From: Montanilutibacter psychrotolerans
GTDB taxonomy: Bacteria > Pseudomonadota > Gammaproteobacteria > Xanthomonadales > Xanthomonadaceae
Assembly: GCF_003719825.1 (NCBI RefSeq)
Contig: NZ_RIBS01000011.1
Coordinates: 1-64,000, forward strand
Direction of reading: 5' to 3'
Length of the DNA: 64,000 bases
In this document: positions 17,781 through 26,417 of the stretch, piece by piece
Layout of the letters: the number at the start of each line of letters is the position of its first letter
Numbering within the stretch: position 1 is the first letter of the stretch
Notes under the pieces: model-generated
Databases searched by the model: none
What the model was told of the DNA's origin: nothing
Seen by the model: only the letters and a program-made list of their open reading frames with translations
Position numbers and translations under genes: made by a program

Positions 17781-18563
17781 ATGACCAGACACTCGCTCCT
17801 CCTCTCCGCCGCACTCCTGTCGGTGCTTGCGGTTTCCGATGCCGCGGCCGGCCGCAACCAGGGTGCTGGCGCGGTGGCAGGCGGCAACACCTCCGGCGGC
17901 AACGTCCAGCTCGAGCACTGCGACGCGCCGATGGGCACGCTGGCGGTGGTTGAGGACACCAATGGCGACTGGTACCAGTACCTCACCAGCGACCTGCGCC
18001 TGCCTTCGACGGTCCCGCTGCTGCGCATGCTGATCCAGCAGTCCAATTGTTTCGTGGTGGTCGAACGCGGCCGCGCGATGAACAACATGATGGGCGAACG
18101 CGCGCTTCAGGAAAGCGGCGAGATGCGCTCGGGCAGCAACTTCGGCCGCGGCCAGATGGTCGCCGCCGACTACACGATGAACCCGACGATCCAGTTTTCG
18201 ACCAGCAACGCCGGCGGCATCGGCGGCTTTCTCAGCAACTTCGGCAGCAACGCACGCATCGCCGGCGCGCTGCTGGGTGGGCTGAAGTTCAAGAAGGCCT
18301 CGACCATGCTGACGCTCATCGACAACCGCTCCGGCGTGCAGCTTGCCGCGGCCGAGGGCGAAGGCCGCAAGACCGACTTCGGCATCGGCGGCTTCGGCGG
18401 TTCCGGCGGGCTGGGCGGCTACACCAACACGCCCGAAGGCAAGGTGCTCGGCGCCGCGTTTGCCGACGCGTACAACAAGATGGTCGTGGCGCTGCGCAGC
18501 TACAAGGCGCAGAACGTCGAAGGCGGCCTGGGCAAGGGCGGCAAGCTCGACGTCGGCAACTGA
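17781..18563 (+). CDS. CsgG-family exported protein
   Basis: A 260-residue protein with a signal peptide (residues 1-23, LLSAALLSVLAVSDAAAG). The body matches the CsgG/curli-assembly-like domain: STVPLLRMLIQQSNCFVVVERGRAMNNMMGER, then VAADYTMNPTIQF and LTLIDNRSGVQLAAAEGEG. Gly-rich loops (GGIGGFLSNFG, GIGGFGGSGGLGGY) flank the core. True CsgG is a lipoprotein pore for curli; this protein lacks a lipobox and no csg genes are nearby, so a curli role is unlikely. It is probably a periplasmic member of the broad CsgG-like set seen in stress or lipoprotein contexts. It ends at a strong terminator. Confidence 0.82.
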   Translation: MTRHSLLLSAALLSVLAVSDAAAGRNQGAGAVAGGNTSGGNVQLEHCDAPMGTLAVVEDTNGDWYQYLTSDLRLPSTVPLLRMLIQQSNCFVVVERGRAMNNMMGERALQESGEMRSGSNFGRGQMVAADYTMNPTIQFSTSNAGGIGGFLSNFGSNARIAGALLGGLKFKKASTMLTLIDNRSGVQLAAAEGEGRKTDFGIGGFGGSGGLGGYTNTPEGKVLGAAFADAYNKMVVALRSYKAQNVEGGLGKGGKLDVGN

Positions 18564-18585
18564 ACCACTCGTTCGCCACACGCAG

Positions 18586-18610
18586 ACGCCCGGCTTATGC
18601 CGGGCGTTTT
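18586..18610 (+). terminator. Rho-independent terminator
   Basis: A 9-bp stem ACGCCCGGC, loop TTAT, GCCGGGCGT, runs into TTTT 23 bases after the CsgG-family stop. This is a good intrinsic terminator for the plus strand. Confidence 0.8.
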
Positions 18611-18754
18611 CGTTCGGGGCGGTCTCGTTGCGGGCGACCCATCGCCCCATGCATCGACCGCGCGGAAGCGGCCTTGTGCACGATGGTCACGCGATAACGC
18701 ACGGGGATCGAACGACGCAGCAAGAACGCCACGGTCAACGGCCTGCCAATCGGC

Positions 18755-19276
18755 TCAGCGCGCGCAGGCCTCGCCTTCGACCGACATCTGCGCTGCGTAC
18801 ACCGGCACCGCGGCAATGCGATCCTGCCTGGCGGCCTGCAGCGACTCTTCCAGGTACAGGCGCGCGCGGCCCTGGGCGTCGAGCGCCGGCGGTGCTGCAC
18901 CGGGCTTGCGCCAGACCTTCACCACCGCCTGCAACGACGGGCACGCGGCACTGGGCACGCGCAGCACATCGTTGAAGATCCAGCCATCGGCCACCGACGG
19001 CTTTGCCTTGGCAGCGTCGACAAAGCGCGCGCGTGGTCGGCAGTTCGCGCTGGTGCGGATCACCGCGAACCGGTACGGCTCGGCCGCCTCACCGGTGAAC
19101 ACGCCCTCGATGCGTGCGCAGGCCTCGGGGATCGTGCGCAGCGAATGGGCCGCACCGTTGGCCTGGGGTGCCACCGCGGAACGCTGGACCTCCGGCGGCG
19201 GATCGCCCGCGGCAACCGACACGCACGGCGCGACCACCATCGCGGCAACCAGAACCTTGAGCAGGGCCAGGCGCAT
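18755..19276 (-). CDS. Exported protein of unknown function
   Basis: A 173-residue protein with a signal peptide (residues 1-23, LLKVLVAAMVVAPCVSVAAG). The mature part has at least four cysteines (in EACARIEG, NCRPRARF, ACPSLQAV and near the C-terminus in EGEACAR), which suggests disulfides and a periplasmic or secreted location. A mixed alpha/beta body holds PYRFAVIRTSANCRPR and QAVVKVWRKPG. I recognise no family. I chose ATG 19276 because it gives the signal peptide directly. It is convergent with the CsgG-like gene. Confidence 0.7.
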   Translation of the reverse strand: MRLALLKVLVAAMVVAPCVSVAAGDPPPEVQRSAVAPQANGAAHSLRTIPEACARIEGVFTGEAAEPYRFAVIRTSANCRPRARFVDAAKAKPSVADGWIFNDVLRVPSAACPSLQAVVKVWRKPGAAPPALDAQGRARLYLEESLQAARQDRIAAVPVYAAQMSVEGEACAR

Positions 19277-19617
19277 CGGCGCTCTCCTGTAGTCGAATCG
19301 ACGCGCAGGCTGGCACGTCAGCGCTGAACCCCGGTTCACGCCCGATGCCGCGCGACTTGCCGGCGCCACTGTCCTCATTCCGATGGGCACTGTCGCCACA
19401 AGCCGGACGGCAATGCGGCGGGCGCCGCAACGCGATGACGATCACGCATCCGATGCCGGCCTCGCAGCCAACCCGGGCGTCAACGCACGCTCGGGTTTCC
19501 GGCGTTTCAGGCGGTGTGCCATAGTCGGGTCGCTGCCCTGTCCCCCACTGTCCAGGGCAGCCACCATCGAAACAGATCAATCCGTTGTCCCGTGATTTCC
19601 ACTCTGGGGAGGGGTTC
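19277..19617. other. Intergenic region with hppA 5' leader
   Basis: This 341-bp gap separates the divergent exported-protein gene and hppA. It holds no open frame I trust. Near hppA there is a 9-bp inverted repeat with a C-rich loop (19532-19561) and a G-rich ribosome binding site. A CATAGT at about 19520 could be a -10 box, but no clear -35 goes with it. Confidence 0.5.
19532..19561 (+). promoter_or_regulatory. Hairpin with C-rich loop in the hppA leader
   Basis: GCTGCCCTG and CAGGGCAGC form a 9-bp perfect stem around the 12-nt loop TCCCCCACTGTC. The loop TCCCC is complementary to GGGGA in the hppA ribosome binding site (19606-19614, GGGGAGGGG). A loop-to-Shine-Dalgarno pairing could limit translation. 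Function is inferred. Confidence 0.4.
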
Positions 19618-21645
19618 ATGCTGGAGCAGTACGGTTTGCACTTGGCGCTGGTCTGCGCCGTTATCGCGATCCTTTACGGGATCTTCTCGGCGCGCTGGAT
19701 CAGCGCGCAGCCCGCCGGCAACGAACGCATGCAGGAGATCGCCGGCGCGATCCAGGAAGGCGCCCGCGCCTACCTCAACCGCCAATACACCACCATCGCC
19801 GTCGCCGGCGCCGTGCTGTTCGTGCTGATCGGCTTCTTCCTCAACTGGCCCACCGCGATCGGCTTCCTGATCGGCGCGGTGCTGTCGGGCGCGGCCGGCT
19901 ACATCGGCATGAACGTCTCGGTGCGCGCCAACGTGCGCACCGCCGAGGCAGCGCGAAAGGGCATGGGCCCGGCGATGGATGTCGCGTTTCGTGGCGGCGC
20001 GATCACCGGCATGCTGGTGGTTGGACTGGGCCTGCTCGGCGTGGCCGGCTACTGGCTGACACTGAACCACATGGGCATCACCGGCGAGCACGCGTTGCAC
20101 GCGTTGGTGGGCCTGGCGTTCGGTTCCTCGCTGATCTCGATCTTCGCCCGTCTCGGCGGCGGCATCTTCACCAAGGGCGCCGACGTCGGTGCCGACCTGG
20201 TGGGCAAAGTCGAGGCCGGCATTCCCGAAGACGATCCGCGCAATCCGGCGGTGATCGCCGACAACGTCGGTGACAACGTCGGCGACTGCGCCGGCATGGC
20301 CGCCGACCTGTTCGAAACCTACGCGGTCACCATCATCGCCACGATGCTGCTGGGTGGCCTGATGGCGGCCGAGGCCGGGCACAACGCGGTGCTGTACCCG
20401 CTGGTGCTGGGCGGCGTGTCGATCATCGCCTCGATCATCGGCGCGTTCTTCGTCAAGGTGAAGGAAGGCGGCTCGATCATGGGCGCGCTGTACAAGGGCG
20501 TGATCGTGTCGGCGGTGTTGGCTGCCATCGCGTTCTACCCGATCACCACCGAGTTGATGGCCGACAACAGCTTCGGCGCGATGAACCTGTACTGGTGCGC
20601 GTTGATCGGCCTGGTGCTGACCGGCGCGATCGTGTGGATCACCGAGTACTACACCGGCACGCAGTTCAAGCCGGTGCGGCACATCGCGGCGGCGTCAACG
20701 ACCGGACACGGCACCAACATCATCGCCGGCCTGGGCGTATCGATGAAGTCGACCGCGCTGCCGGTGATCGCGGTGTGCGCGGCGATCTGGGGCGCGCATG
20801 CGCTTGCCGGGCTGTACGGCATCGCGATCGCCGCCACGGCGATGCTGTCGATGGCGGGCATGATCGTCGCACTCGACGCCTACGGCCCCATCACCGACAA
20901 CGCTGGCGGCATCGCCGAGATGGCCGAGCTTCCGCCCGAGGTGCGCAACGTCACCGACCCGCTGGATGCGGTCGGCAACACCACCAAGGCGGTGACCAAG
21001 GGCTATGCGATCGGTTCGGCGGCGCTGGCCGCGCTGGTGCTGTTCGCCGACTACACGCACAACCTCTCGGCCAACAACGGCGGCGCGACGCTCGCGTTCG
21101 ACCTGTCCGACCACGAGGTGATCATTGGCCTGCTGATCGGCGGCCTGATCCCGTATCTGTTCGGCGCGATGGCCATGGAGGCGGTGGGTCGAGCGGCTGG
21201 CGCGGTGGTGGAGGAAGTGCGCCGTCAGTTCCGCGACATCCCCGGCATCATGGAAGGCACCGGCAAGCCGCAGTACGACAAGGCCGTCGACATGCTGACC
21301 AAGTCGGCGATCAAGGAAATGATCGTGCCGTCGTTGCTGCCGGTCGCGGTGCCCGTGGTCGTCGGTCTGTTGCTGGGGCCGAAGGCACTGGGCGGTTTGC
21401 TGATCGGCACCATCGTCACCGGCCTGTTCGTGGCGATCTCGATGACCACCGGCGGCGGTGCGTGGGACAACGCCAAGAAGTACATCGAAGACGGTCACCA
21501 CGGCGGCAAGGGATCGGAAGCGCACAAGGCCGCGGTTACCGGCGATACCGTCGGCGACCCGTACAAGGACACCGCGGGCCCGGCGATCAATCCGCTGATC
21601 AAGATCATCAACATCGTGGCACTGCTGATGGTGCCGCTGCTGTAG
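19618..21645 (+). CDS. hppA: Membrane-bound H+-translocating pyrophosphatase
   Basis: A 675-residue integral membrane pump with about 16 helices that uses PPi hydrolysis to export protons across the inner membrane. The substrate signature [20 protein letters not shown], the acidic [19 protein letters not shown] and the C-terminal [19 protein letters not shown] are complete. In the diagnostic segment [10 protein letters not shown], Lys replaces the Ala of K+-dependent enzymes, so this is the K+-independent proton-pumping type. ATG 19618 has an unusually strong GGGGAGGGG ribosome binding site. With pfp and ppa in the same window it forms a visible PPi economy. A strong terminator follows. Confidence 0.97.
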   Translation: MLEQYGLHLALVCAVIAILYGIFSARWISAQPAGNERMQEIAGAIQEGARAYLNRQYTTIAVAGAVLFVLIGFFLNWPTAIGFLIGAVLSGAAGYIGMNVSVRANVRTAEAARKGMGPAMDVAFRGGAITGMLVVGLGLLGVAGYWLTLNHMGITGEHALHALVGLAFGSSLISIFARLGGGIFTKGADVGADLVGKVEAGIPEDDPRNPAVIADNVGDNVGDCAGMAADLFETYAVTIIATMLLGGLMAAEAGHNAVLYPLVLGGVSIIASIIGAFFVKVKEGGSIMGALYKGVIVSAVLAAIAFYPITTELMADNSFGAMNLYWCALIGLVLTGAIVWITEYYTGTQFKPVRHIAAASTTGHGTNIIAGLGVSMKSTALPVIAVCAAIWGAHALAGLYGIAIAATAMLSMAGMIVALDAYGPITDNAGGIAEMAELPPEVRNVTDPLDAVGNTTKAVTKGYAIGSAALAALVLFADYTHNLSANNGGATLAFDLSDHEVIIGLLIGGLIPYLFGAMAMEAVGRAAGAVVEEVRRQFRDIPGIMEGTGKPQYDKAVDMLTKSAIKEMIVPSLLPVAVPVVVGLLLGPKALGGLLIGTIVTGLFVAISMTTGGGAWDNAKKYIEDGHHGGKGSEAHKAAVTGDTVGDPYKDTAGPAINPLIKIINIVALLMVPLL

Positions 21646-21663
21646 CACCCACGTCCCGCAGCA

Positions 21664-21697
21664 CGCGAACGGCGGCCTCGGCCGCCGTTCGCGTTTT
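21664..21697 (+). terminator. Rho-independent terminator of hppA
   Basis: A long GC stem, CGCGAACGGCGGCC with GGCCGCCGTTCGCG around a two-base loop, is followed by TTTT. It starts about 20 bases after the hppA stop. Confidence 0.85.
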
Positions 21698-21791
21698 CGG
21701 CATCCCTGCCGCAGCGCCCAGTCCTCGTCGCCCTGTCCTCGCGTGCGCTCCGGCACACCGATGCAGCGCGGGGCGGTCGCCGGAACGTGCA

Positions 21792-22265
21792 CTACGGATC
21801 GAACAGATCCAGTAGCGCCAGGCCGTGCTCGTGGCAGTGGCGTCGGTACTCCTGCCATTGCGAGTCCGCATTCGCGCGACCCCGCACGCCCCCATCCGGG
21901 CCGAGGAATTCCACCTCGCCCATGACGATCACCAGGGCGGTCAGGGGTTCGTCGCCGACGATCTTCCAGGCGTCGGTGTTGCCGGGCGGCTCGCACTCGT
22001 AGTCGCCCGGCCCGAAGATCTCGCCGGTAGACAGCTGGCGACTGCCGCTCAGGTGGTAGGCGTGGGTCGCACCGATGTGCCGGTGCAGCGGCATCTCCAC
22101 GCCGGGTTCCATCCGCAGCAGTTCGACGAAGCCGCGGTTGTCGCGGAAAAAGCGCAGCGGCATCGACGATTTGCCCGGGGTGGTCGCGGGTATCCACGGC
22201 AACCGCCCGCCTTGGGCGAGGCGCGCGGGAAGGTAGCGCGCCACGGCGGACATGCCATCGTTCAT
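21792..22265 (-). CDS. Cupin, 2,4'-dihydroxyacetophenone dioxygenase-like
   Basis: A 157-residue single-domain cupin. Metal ligands are visible in MPLHRHIGATHAYHLSG (HxH followed by His) and the second cupin motif follows as GDYECEPPGNTDAWKI. The pattern resembles the ChrR-like/2,4'-dihydroxyacetophenone dioxygenase group, which bind Fe or Zn; the true substrate is unknown. It lies 71 bp downstream of the zinc-ribbon metallo-beta-lactamase-fold gene on the same strand and may form a unit with it under the divergent MocR regulator. Confidence 0.78.
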   Translation of the reverse strand: MNDGMSAVARYLPARLAQGGRLPWIPATTPGKSSMPLRFFRDNRGFVELLRMEPGVEMPLHRHIGATHAYHLSGSRQLSTGEIFGPGDYECEPPGNTDAWKIVGDEPLTALVIVMGEVEFLGPDGGVRGRANADSQWQEYRRHCHEHGLALLDLFDP

Positions 22266-22336
22266 ACCGGTCTCGACGACGTTCGTGCTTTGGCCTGGAT
22301 CCGGCGTCGTCGCTCCTGGCGCAATGCCGGGCGCGT

Positions 22337-23140
22337 TCAAGCGGCCACCGCCTGCAGGTAGCGCGCAAACGACGCGTCCACGGCCTCGCGTCCGCCGCCG
22401 ATGATGTTGCGTCCCCAGGTGTAGCCGTAGACGTCGGAGAACGCATAGCCATCCAGTAGCGACTTCATGTGCTGCACGTCGCGGGGCCGCATCGGGATGT
22501 AGTTCGGGTAGCTGTACATGAAGGTGACGTGGCGTCGATCGAGCACTACCTGCAGTGCATCGCCGGGAAACAGCGCACCGCCGCGCGGAGCATCGCGCCA
22601 ATGAATCGCGGTGCTGCCCGCGAAGTGCCCGCCGCAACGAAGCAGCGTGACCGAGTCGGAAAGCCTGAGCACATCGCCGCTCCAGAACCGGATCAGCGGT
22701 GACGGTCGGAACACCCACTCGCGGTCGGCTTCGTGCAGCAGGATCGGCACGCCGCCCAGGGCCTGGCTCCACTCCACCATCGAGGCGTAGAAGTGCGGAT
22801 GCGAAATGGCGATGTAGTCCACGCCACCGCGCGCCTTCAATGCCGCAACGGCCTCGTCGGTCACCAGGCTCAGGCATTCCCAGAGGATGTTGCCGGCATC
22901 GGTGGGCAACAGGATCGCCCGCTGGTTGATCGCGAAACCGGGCGACAGGCCGATCCCGAGCACGCCCTGGTCGTCCTCGATCCGCAGCGTGTGCCGATCG
23001 GCCAGGGCCGCATGGGTGGTCCACGTCTGGCCGTTCCAGCCGACGTACTGGCGCTCGTCCTGGCAGACCGGGCAAAGCGTCGGGGGCGTGGGGACATCCG
23101 CGTATTGGGTGCCGCAGGTTTCACAGATCGGGAAGGACAT
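22337..23140 (-). CDS. Zinc-ribbon plus metallo-beta-lactamase-fold hydrolase
   Basis: A 267-residue cytoplasmic protein. Residues 6-27 hold a rubredoxin-like zinc ribbon (CETC and CPVC). The rest is a metallo-beta-lactamase fold. The first metal motif reads SHPHFYASM, so the HxH pair is kept but the usual Asp-His is replaced by Tyr-Ala. The second-His region GGHFAGSTAIHW and the Asp in LFPGDALQVV are present. This points to a one-metal or altered site. The substrate is unknown. It is divergent from a MocR-type regulator with 123 bp between starts, which makes it that regulator's likely target. Confidence 0.82.
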   Translation of the reverse strand: MSFPICETCGTQYADVPTPPTLCPVCQDERQYVGWNGQTWTTHAALADRHTLRIEDDQGVLGIGLSPGFAINQRAILLPTDAGNILWECLSLVTDEAVAALKARGGVDYIAISHPHFYASMVEWSQALGGVPILLHEADREWVFRPSPLIRFWSGDVLRLSDSVTLLRCGGHFAGSTAIHWRDAPRGGALFPGDALQVVLDRRHVTFMYSYPNYIPMRPRDVQHMKSLLDGYAFSDVYGYTWGRNIIGGGREAVDASFARYLQAVAA

Positions 23141-23228
23141 GGCCGTGCCTCGGGTTGCCGGGTTGGAGTCGTCGTTGCTGGCCGGGAGCGGCGATGGCGC
23201 CTGACCGTGGGCACAGGCTAGGCGTACT

Positions 23229-23273
23229 CTGGCTCCTTGTTTGAGCCAGCTGATGGGGAACCAATGGAGCCAG
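23229..23273. promoter_or_regulatory. Candidate MocR operator repeats
   Basis: A 7-bp inverted repeat CTGGCTC (23229-23235) and GAGCCAG (23243-23249) is followed by a direct copy of GAGCCAG at 23267-23273, 24 bp further on, just inside the mocR gene. MocR-type regulators are known to bind repeated half-sites in divergent promoters. That these are the sites is inferred from position and repetition. Confidence 0.5.
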
Positions 23274-24706
23274 TTTTTCCGTTCGACCTGACCCTGTCGG
23301 GCCCGGGCACGCTGACCCGATCGCTGCACCATCAGTTGCGCGCCGCCATCCTCGACGGCCGGCTGGGCCCAGGCACGGCGCTGCCGGCCACCCGGCGGGT
23401 CGCGGCCGCGCTGGGCATCGCCCGCAACACCGTGGTCACCGCGTACGACCTGCTGATCGCCGAGGGTTACGCGATACCGCGCAAGGGCGCGAAAGCCGTG
23501 GTCGCCGAACTGTCCGGGCGGCGCACGGCCCCGCCGCCGGCCCGGCAATCGGGTTTCGACGACTCGCGTCTCAACGCGCTGTGGCGGACGCCGCTGTTGC
23601 ATCCCGAGCCCGGCCGCGCCCTGCCCGAACGTAGTTTCCGGCTGGGCGTGCCCGACCACCGCCATTTCCCCCACGACACCTGGCGCCGGCTGTCCGCGCA
23701 ATCGCTGCGCGCCTGGTCGCGGACCGGGTTCGGATACGCCGGGTCAGAAGGCATTCCGGCCCTGCGCGAGGCAATCGCCGCGCACGTCGCGTTCTCGCGA
23801 GCCGTGGCGTGCAAGGCGGACAACGTGGTGGTGACGTCCGGCGCCCAGCAGGCGTTCGATCTGCTCGCGCGCCTGCTCGTCACCGCCGGTCGCACGCGGG
23901 TGGCGGTCGAGGAGCCCGGCTACCCGCCGGTGCGCGCCGCGTTCGCCGCCGCCGGCGCGCAGCTGGTGCCGATCCCGGTGGACGAGGAGGGCCTGTGCGT
24001 GGACCGGCTGGACAGCGACATCCGCGTCATCAGCGTCACGCCGTCCCACCAGTCGCCCACCGGCGTGGCGCTGTCGCTGCGACGCCGCGCGGCGCTGCTG
24101 GCGTTCGCGCGCCGCCACGGCGCGGTGGTGATCGAGGACGACTACGACGGCGAGTTCCGCTTCGGCGGCCGTCCGCTGGACGCCTTGCAGACGCTCGACC
24201 GGGACGCGCTGGTGTTCTACGTCGGCACCTTCTCCAAGAGCCTGTTCCCCTCGCTGCGCAAGGGTTTCGTGGTTTCGCCCGGCTGGGCGCGCGAGGCGCT
24301 GGTCACGGTCAAGCACTGCGCCGATTCGCACAGCGACACGATCACCCAGGCGGTGCTCGCCGCCTTCATCCGCGACGGCCACCTGGCGCGGCACGTGCGG
24401 CGCATGCGGTCGATCTACTCCGTACGCCGCGGGGCATTGCTCGAGGGCCTGCACCGCGAGCTGGGCCCGTGGCTGGAGCCGATCCCTTCAGAAGCGGGTC
24501 TGCACCTGGCCGCGCGCATCCGCGACCCCGCGCTGGCGCCCGCGATCGTCGCCGCGATGCGCCGGCACGCCCCGGGCGCACAGTCGATTGCCGAGTACGC
24601 GATGGCGCCGCCCGAACGCCCGGCGGTGACGTTCGGGTATGGCGTGATCGACGCCGACGATATTCCCGCGGCGCTGGCGGGCTTTCGCCGCGCGTTGCTG
24701 GGGTGA
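23264..24706 (+). CDS. MocR/PdxR-type GntR transcriptional regulator
   Basis: A 480-residue chimeric regulator. Residues about 12-80 are a GntR winged helix (LPATRRVAAALGIARNTVVTAYDLL). A short linker leads to a class I aminotransferase-like domain with SGAQQAFDLLARLL, the EDDYDGEFRFGG cofactor region and the PLP lysine in GTFSKSLFPSLRKGF. Such proteins sense PLP or an amine adduct. ATG 23264 has GGGGAA in front of it; a TTG at 23237 would add nine residues. The divergent zinc-ribbon hydrolase and the cupin behind it are the probable regulon, rather than vitamin B6 genes, since none is nearby. Confidence 0.9.
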   Translation: MEPVFPFDLTLSGPGTLTRSLHHQLRAAILDGRLGPGTALPATRRVAAALGIARNTVVTAYDLLIAEGYAIPRKGAKAVVAELSGRRTAPPPARQSGFDDSRLNALWRTPLLHPEPGRALPERSFRLGVPDHRHFPHDTWRRLSAQSLRAWSRTGFGYAGSEGIPALREAIAAHVAFSRAVACKADNVVVTSGAQQAFDLLARLLVTAGRTRVAVEEPGYPPVRAAFAAAGAQLVPIPVDEEGLCVDRLDSDIRVISVTPSHQSPTGVALSLRRRAALLAFARRHGAVVIEDDYDGEFRFGGRPLDALQTLDRDALVFYVGTFSKSLFPSLRKGFVVSPGWAREALVTVKHCADSHSDTITQAVLAAFIRDGHLARHVRRMRSIYSVRRGALLEGLHRELGPWLEPIPSEAGLHLAARIRDPALAPAIVAAMRRHAPGAQSIAEYAMAPPERPAVTFGYGVIDADDIPAALAGFRRALLG

Positions 24707-24851
24707 GTTCGGGCTCGCGCCTGCCCTGGCCTCGGCGGCCGATCGCCCGGTTTCGGCACCCCTGCTGCGCCGCAGCAGCCGGCCGCGTAAAATGCCCGGC
24801 TTTCCCCCGCCCGGTCCACCTCGGACCCGGCCAACAGCTTCGGAGTCAGCA

Positions 24852-25400
24852 ATGGGCCTGGACCTCGTCCCCACCGGCAAGAACCCGCCGGATGAGATCA
24901 ACGTCATCATCGAAATCCCCAAGGACGCCGAGCCGGTCAAGTACGAGGTCGACAAGACCTCCGGCGCAATCTTCGTCGATCGCATCCTCTCCACCCCGAT
25001 GCGCTACCCGTGCAACTACGGCTACGTGCCGCACACCCTGTGCGGTGACGGCGATCCGGCCGACGTGCTGGTGATCCTGCCGCTGCCGCTGATCCCCGGC
25101 TCGGTGATCCGCTGCCGTCCGGTGGGCGTGCTGAAGATGAGCGACGAGGCCGGCGGCGACGAAAAGCTGCTCGCCGTGCCGATCGACAAGGTGTTCGCCG
25201 GCTACAGCCACATCGACGACATCACCAAGGTCAGCCCGCACTGGCTGGAGCGCATTGGCCACTTCTTCGAGCACTACAAGGATCTCGAGAAGGGCAAGTG
25301 GGTCAAGCTCGACGGCTGGGGCGACGTCGCCGAAGCCAAGGCCGTGCTCGTCGACGCGATGAAGCGTTACGAGTCCAGCACCGACAAGCCCAACTTCTGA
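24852..25400 (+). CDS. ppa: Inorganic pyrophosphatase (soluble)
   Basis: A family I soluble pyrophosphatase of about 180 residues. It hydrolyses PPi to phosphate and so drives biosynthetic reactions. Signatures include the INVIIEIPK start, YEVDKTSGAIFVDR, RYPCNYGYVPHT, the metal-binding GDGDPADVLV and KVSPHWLERIGHFFEHYKDLE. It is full length and complete. It follows the mocR gene by 145 bp and ends at a strong terminator, so it is probably a single transcription unit. Confidence 0.96.
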   Translation: MGLDLVPTGKNPPDEINVIIEIPKDAEPVKYEVDKTSGAIFVDRILSTPMRYPCNYGYVPHTLCGDGDPADVLVILPLPLIPGSVIRCRPVGVLKMSDEAGGDEKLLAVPIDKVFAGYSHIDDITKVSPHWLERIGHFFEHYKDLEKGKWVKLDGWGDVAEAKAVLVDAMKRYESSTDKPNF

Positions 25401-25441
25401 TGACCGTCGCGGCCGGGGATTCCCGGCCGACGCCGCCATCC

Positions 25442-25473
25442 ACCAGGCCGCCTTCGGGCGGCCTGGTCGTTTT
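25442..25473 (+). terminator. Rho-independent terminator of ppa
   Basis: An 11-bp stem ACCAGGCCGCC, loop TTCG, GGCGGCCTGGT, is followed by CGTTTT. It starts about 40 bases after the ppa stop. Confidence 0.85.
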
Positions 25474-25542
25474 GGAAGCGGGTGCCGGGCGCGACCGCGA
25501 CGTGGTTGCAATCGTCCGCTATCGCCGGCTCACGCCAGCGAC

Positions 25543-26409
25543 TCAAAGCCCGGCGACTTTGGCCGCGCGCGCCGCGGTGGGCTCGATCTGCGGCCAGACG
25601 CGCTGGAGTTCGCCGGCATGCTTGCGCACCACCTCGGCTTCCTCGCGCGTGGGTGCCGTCTCGGGCAATCCGCCCGGTTCGAGTGGACGGTCCCAGCCGT
25701 AGTCCAGCGCCAGGCACAGCCGCGCGATCTCACCCGACGGGTTGGCCAGGAAATCGGCGTGCCGCAGCACTCGCCAGCGATTCGGCGACAGCGCCTGCAG
25801 GTCGTCCAGCAGCACCTGGGTCGCGGCTTGCCATTGCCTGCCCACGATCTCGCCCAGCGGCTTGCCGGACAGTTCGCGCCAGCCCGGTGTCAGCGCCAGC
25901 GACCAGTACGGCCGCGGCCAGCCCGGGAGACCCAGGTAGGTGCGAAAGCGCCCGGATTCCCAGGCCAGCAGCATGTTGGCCAGTACCTCGCGCGGATCGC
26001 GGTAGAGGTAGATGAAATGCGCATCGGGAAACGCGCGCGCCAGGAACGGGATGCGCAACGCGTTCTTGGGCATCTTGTCGAGCAGGCGCCACGGACGTTG
26101 GGTGGGTGCCACGCCGTCGCGATCGCGCGCCGACTCGGCAAGGCGCGCGTACAGCGCGGCGCGCACATCGGCGGTGGCATCGCTGCCATCCAGGCGGTTG
26201 GATTCGTAGCGACGATCGCGGACGTGCAGCCCGGGAATGTCCTCGATCAGCTGGTGCGCGGCCGCACCGACGGTGAACACCTCCGGGGCGCGCATCAACG
26301 TGTCGAACAACTGATCGGCGCCCGCGCGCGGCGAGGCAACGATGAACACCGGGCGGTCGAATCGGGCCGCGTCCAGGCGGACCGGCCCATCGTGCGTCTG
26401 CGCTTGCAT
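25543..26409 (-). CDS. Sulfotransferase family protein
   Basis: A 288-residue PAPS-dependent sulfotransferase-like protein. The 5'-phosphosulfate loop is VASPRAGADQLF, a variant of the usual PRSGTT with Ala-Asp in place of the two Thr, and the 3'-phosphate region is IYLYRDPREVLANMLL with its Arg. An LDKMPKNALRIPFL block also fits the family. It probably transfers sulfate to a hydroxyl group, but the altered P-loop leaves activity uncertain. It lies 8 bp behind an aspartyl/asparaginyl beta-hydroxylase gene on the same strand, so both enzymes may act on one substrate, hydroxylation then sulfation. Confidence 0.83.
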   Translation of the reverse strand: MQAQTHDGPVRLDAARFDRPVFIVASPRAGADQLFDTLMRAPEVFTVGAAAHQLIEDIPGLHVRDRRYESNRLDGSDATADVRAALYARLAESARDRDGVAPTQRPWRLLDKMPKNALRIPFLARAFPDAHFIYLYRDPREVLANMLLAWESGRFRTYLGLPGWPRPYWSLALTPGWRELSGKPLGEIVGRQWQAATQVLLDDLQALSPNRWRVLRHADFLANPSGEIARLCLALDYGWDRPLEPGGLPETAPTREEAEVVRKHAGELQRVWPQIEPTAARAAKVAGL

Positions 26410-26417
26410 GGAAAACC

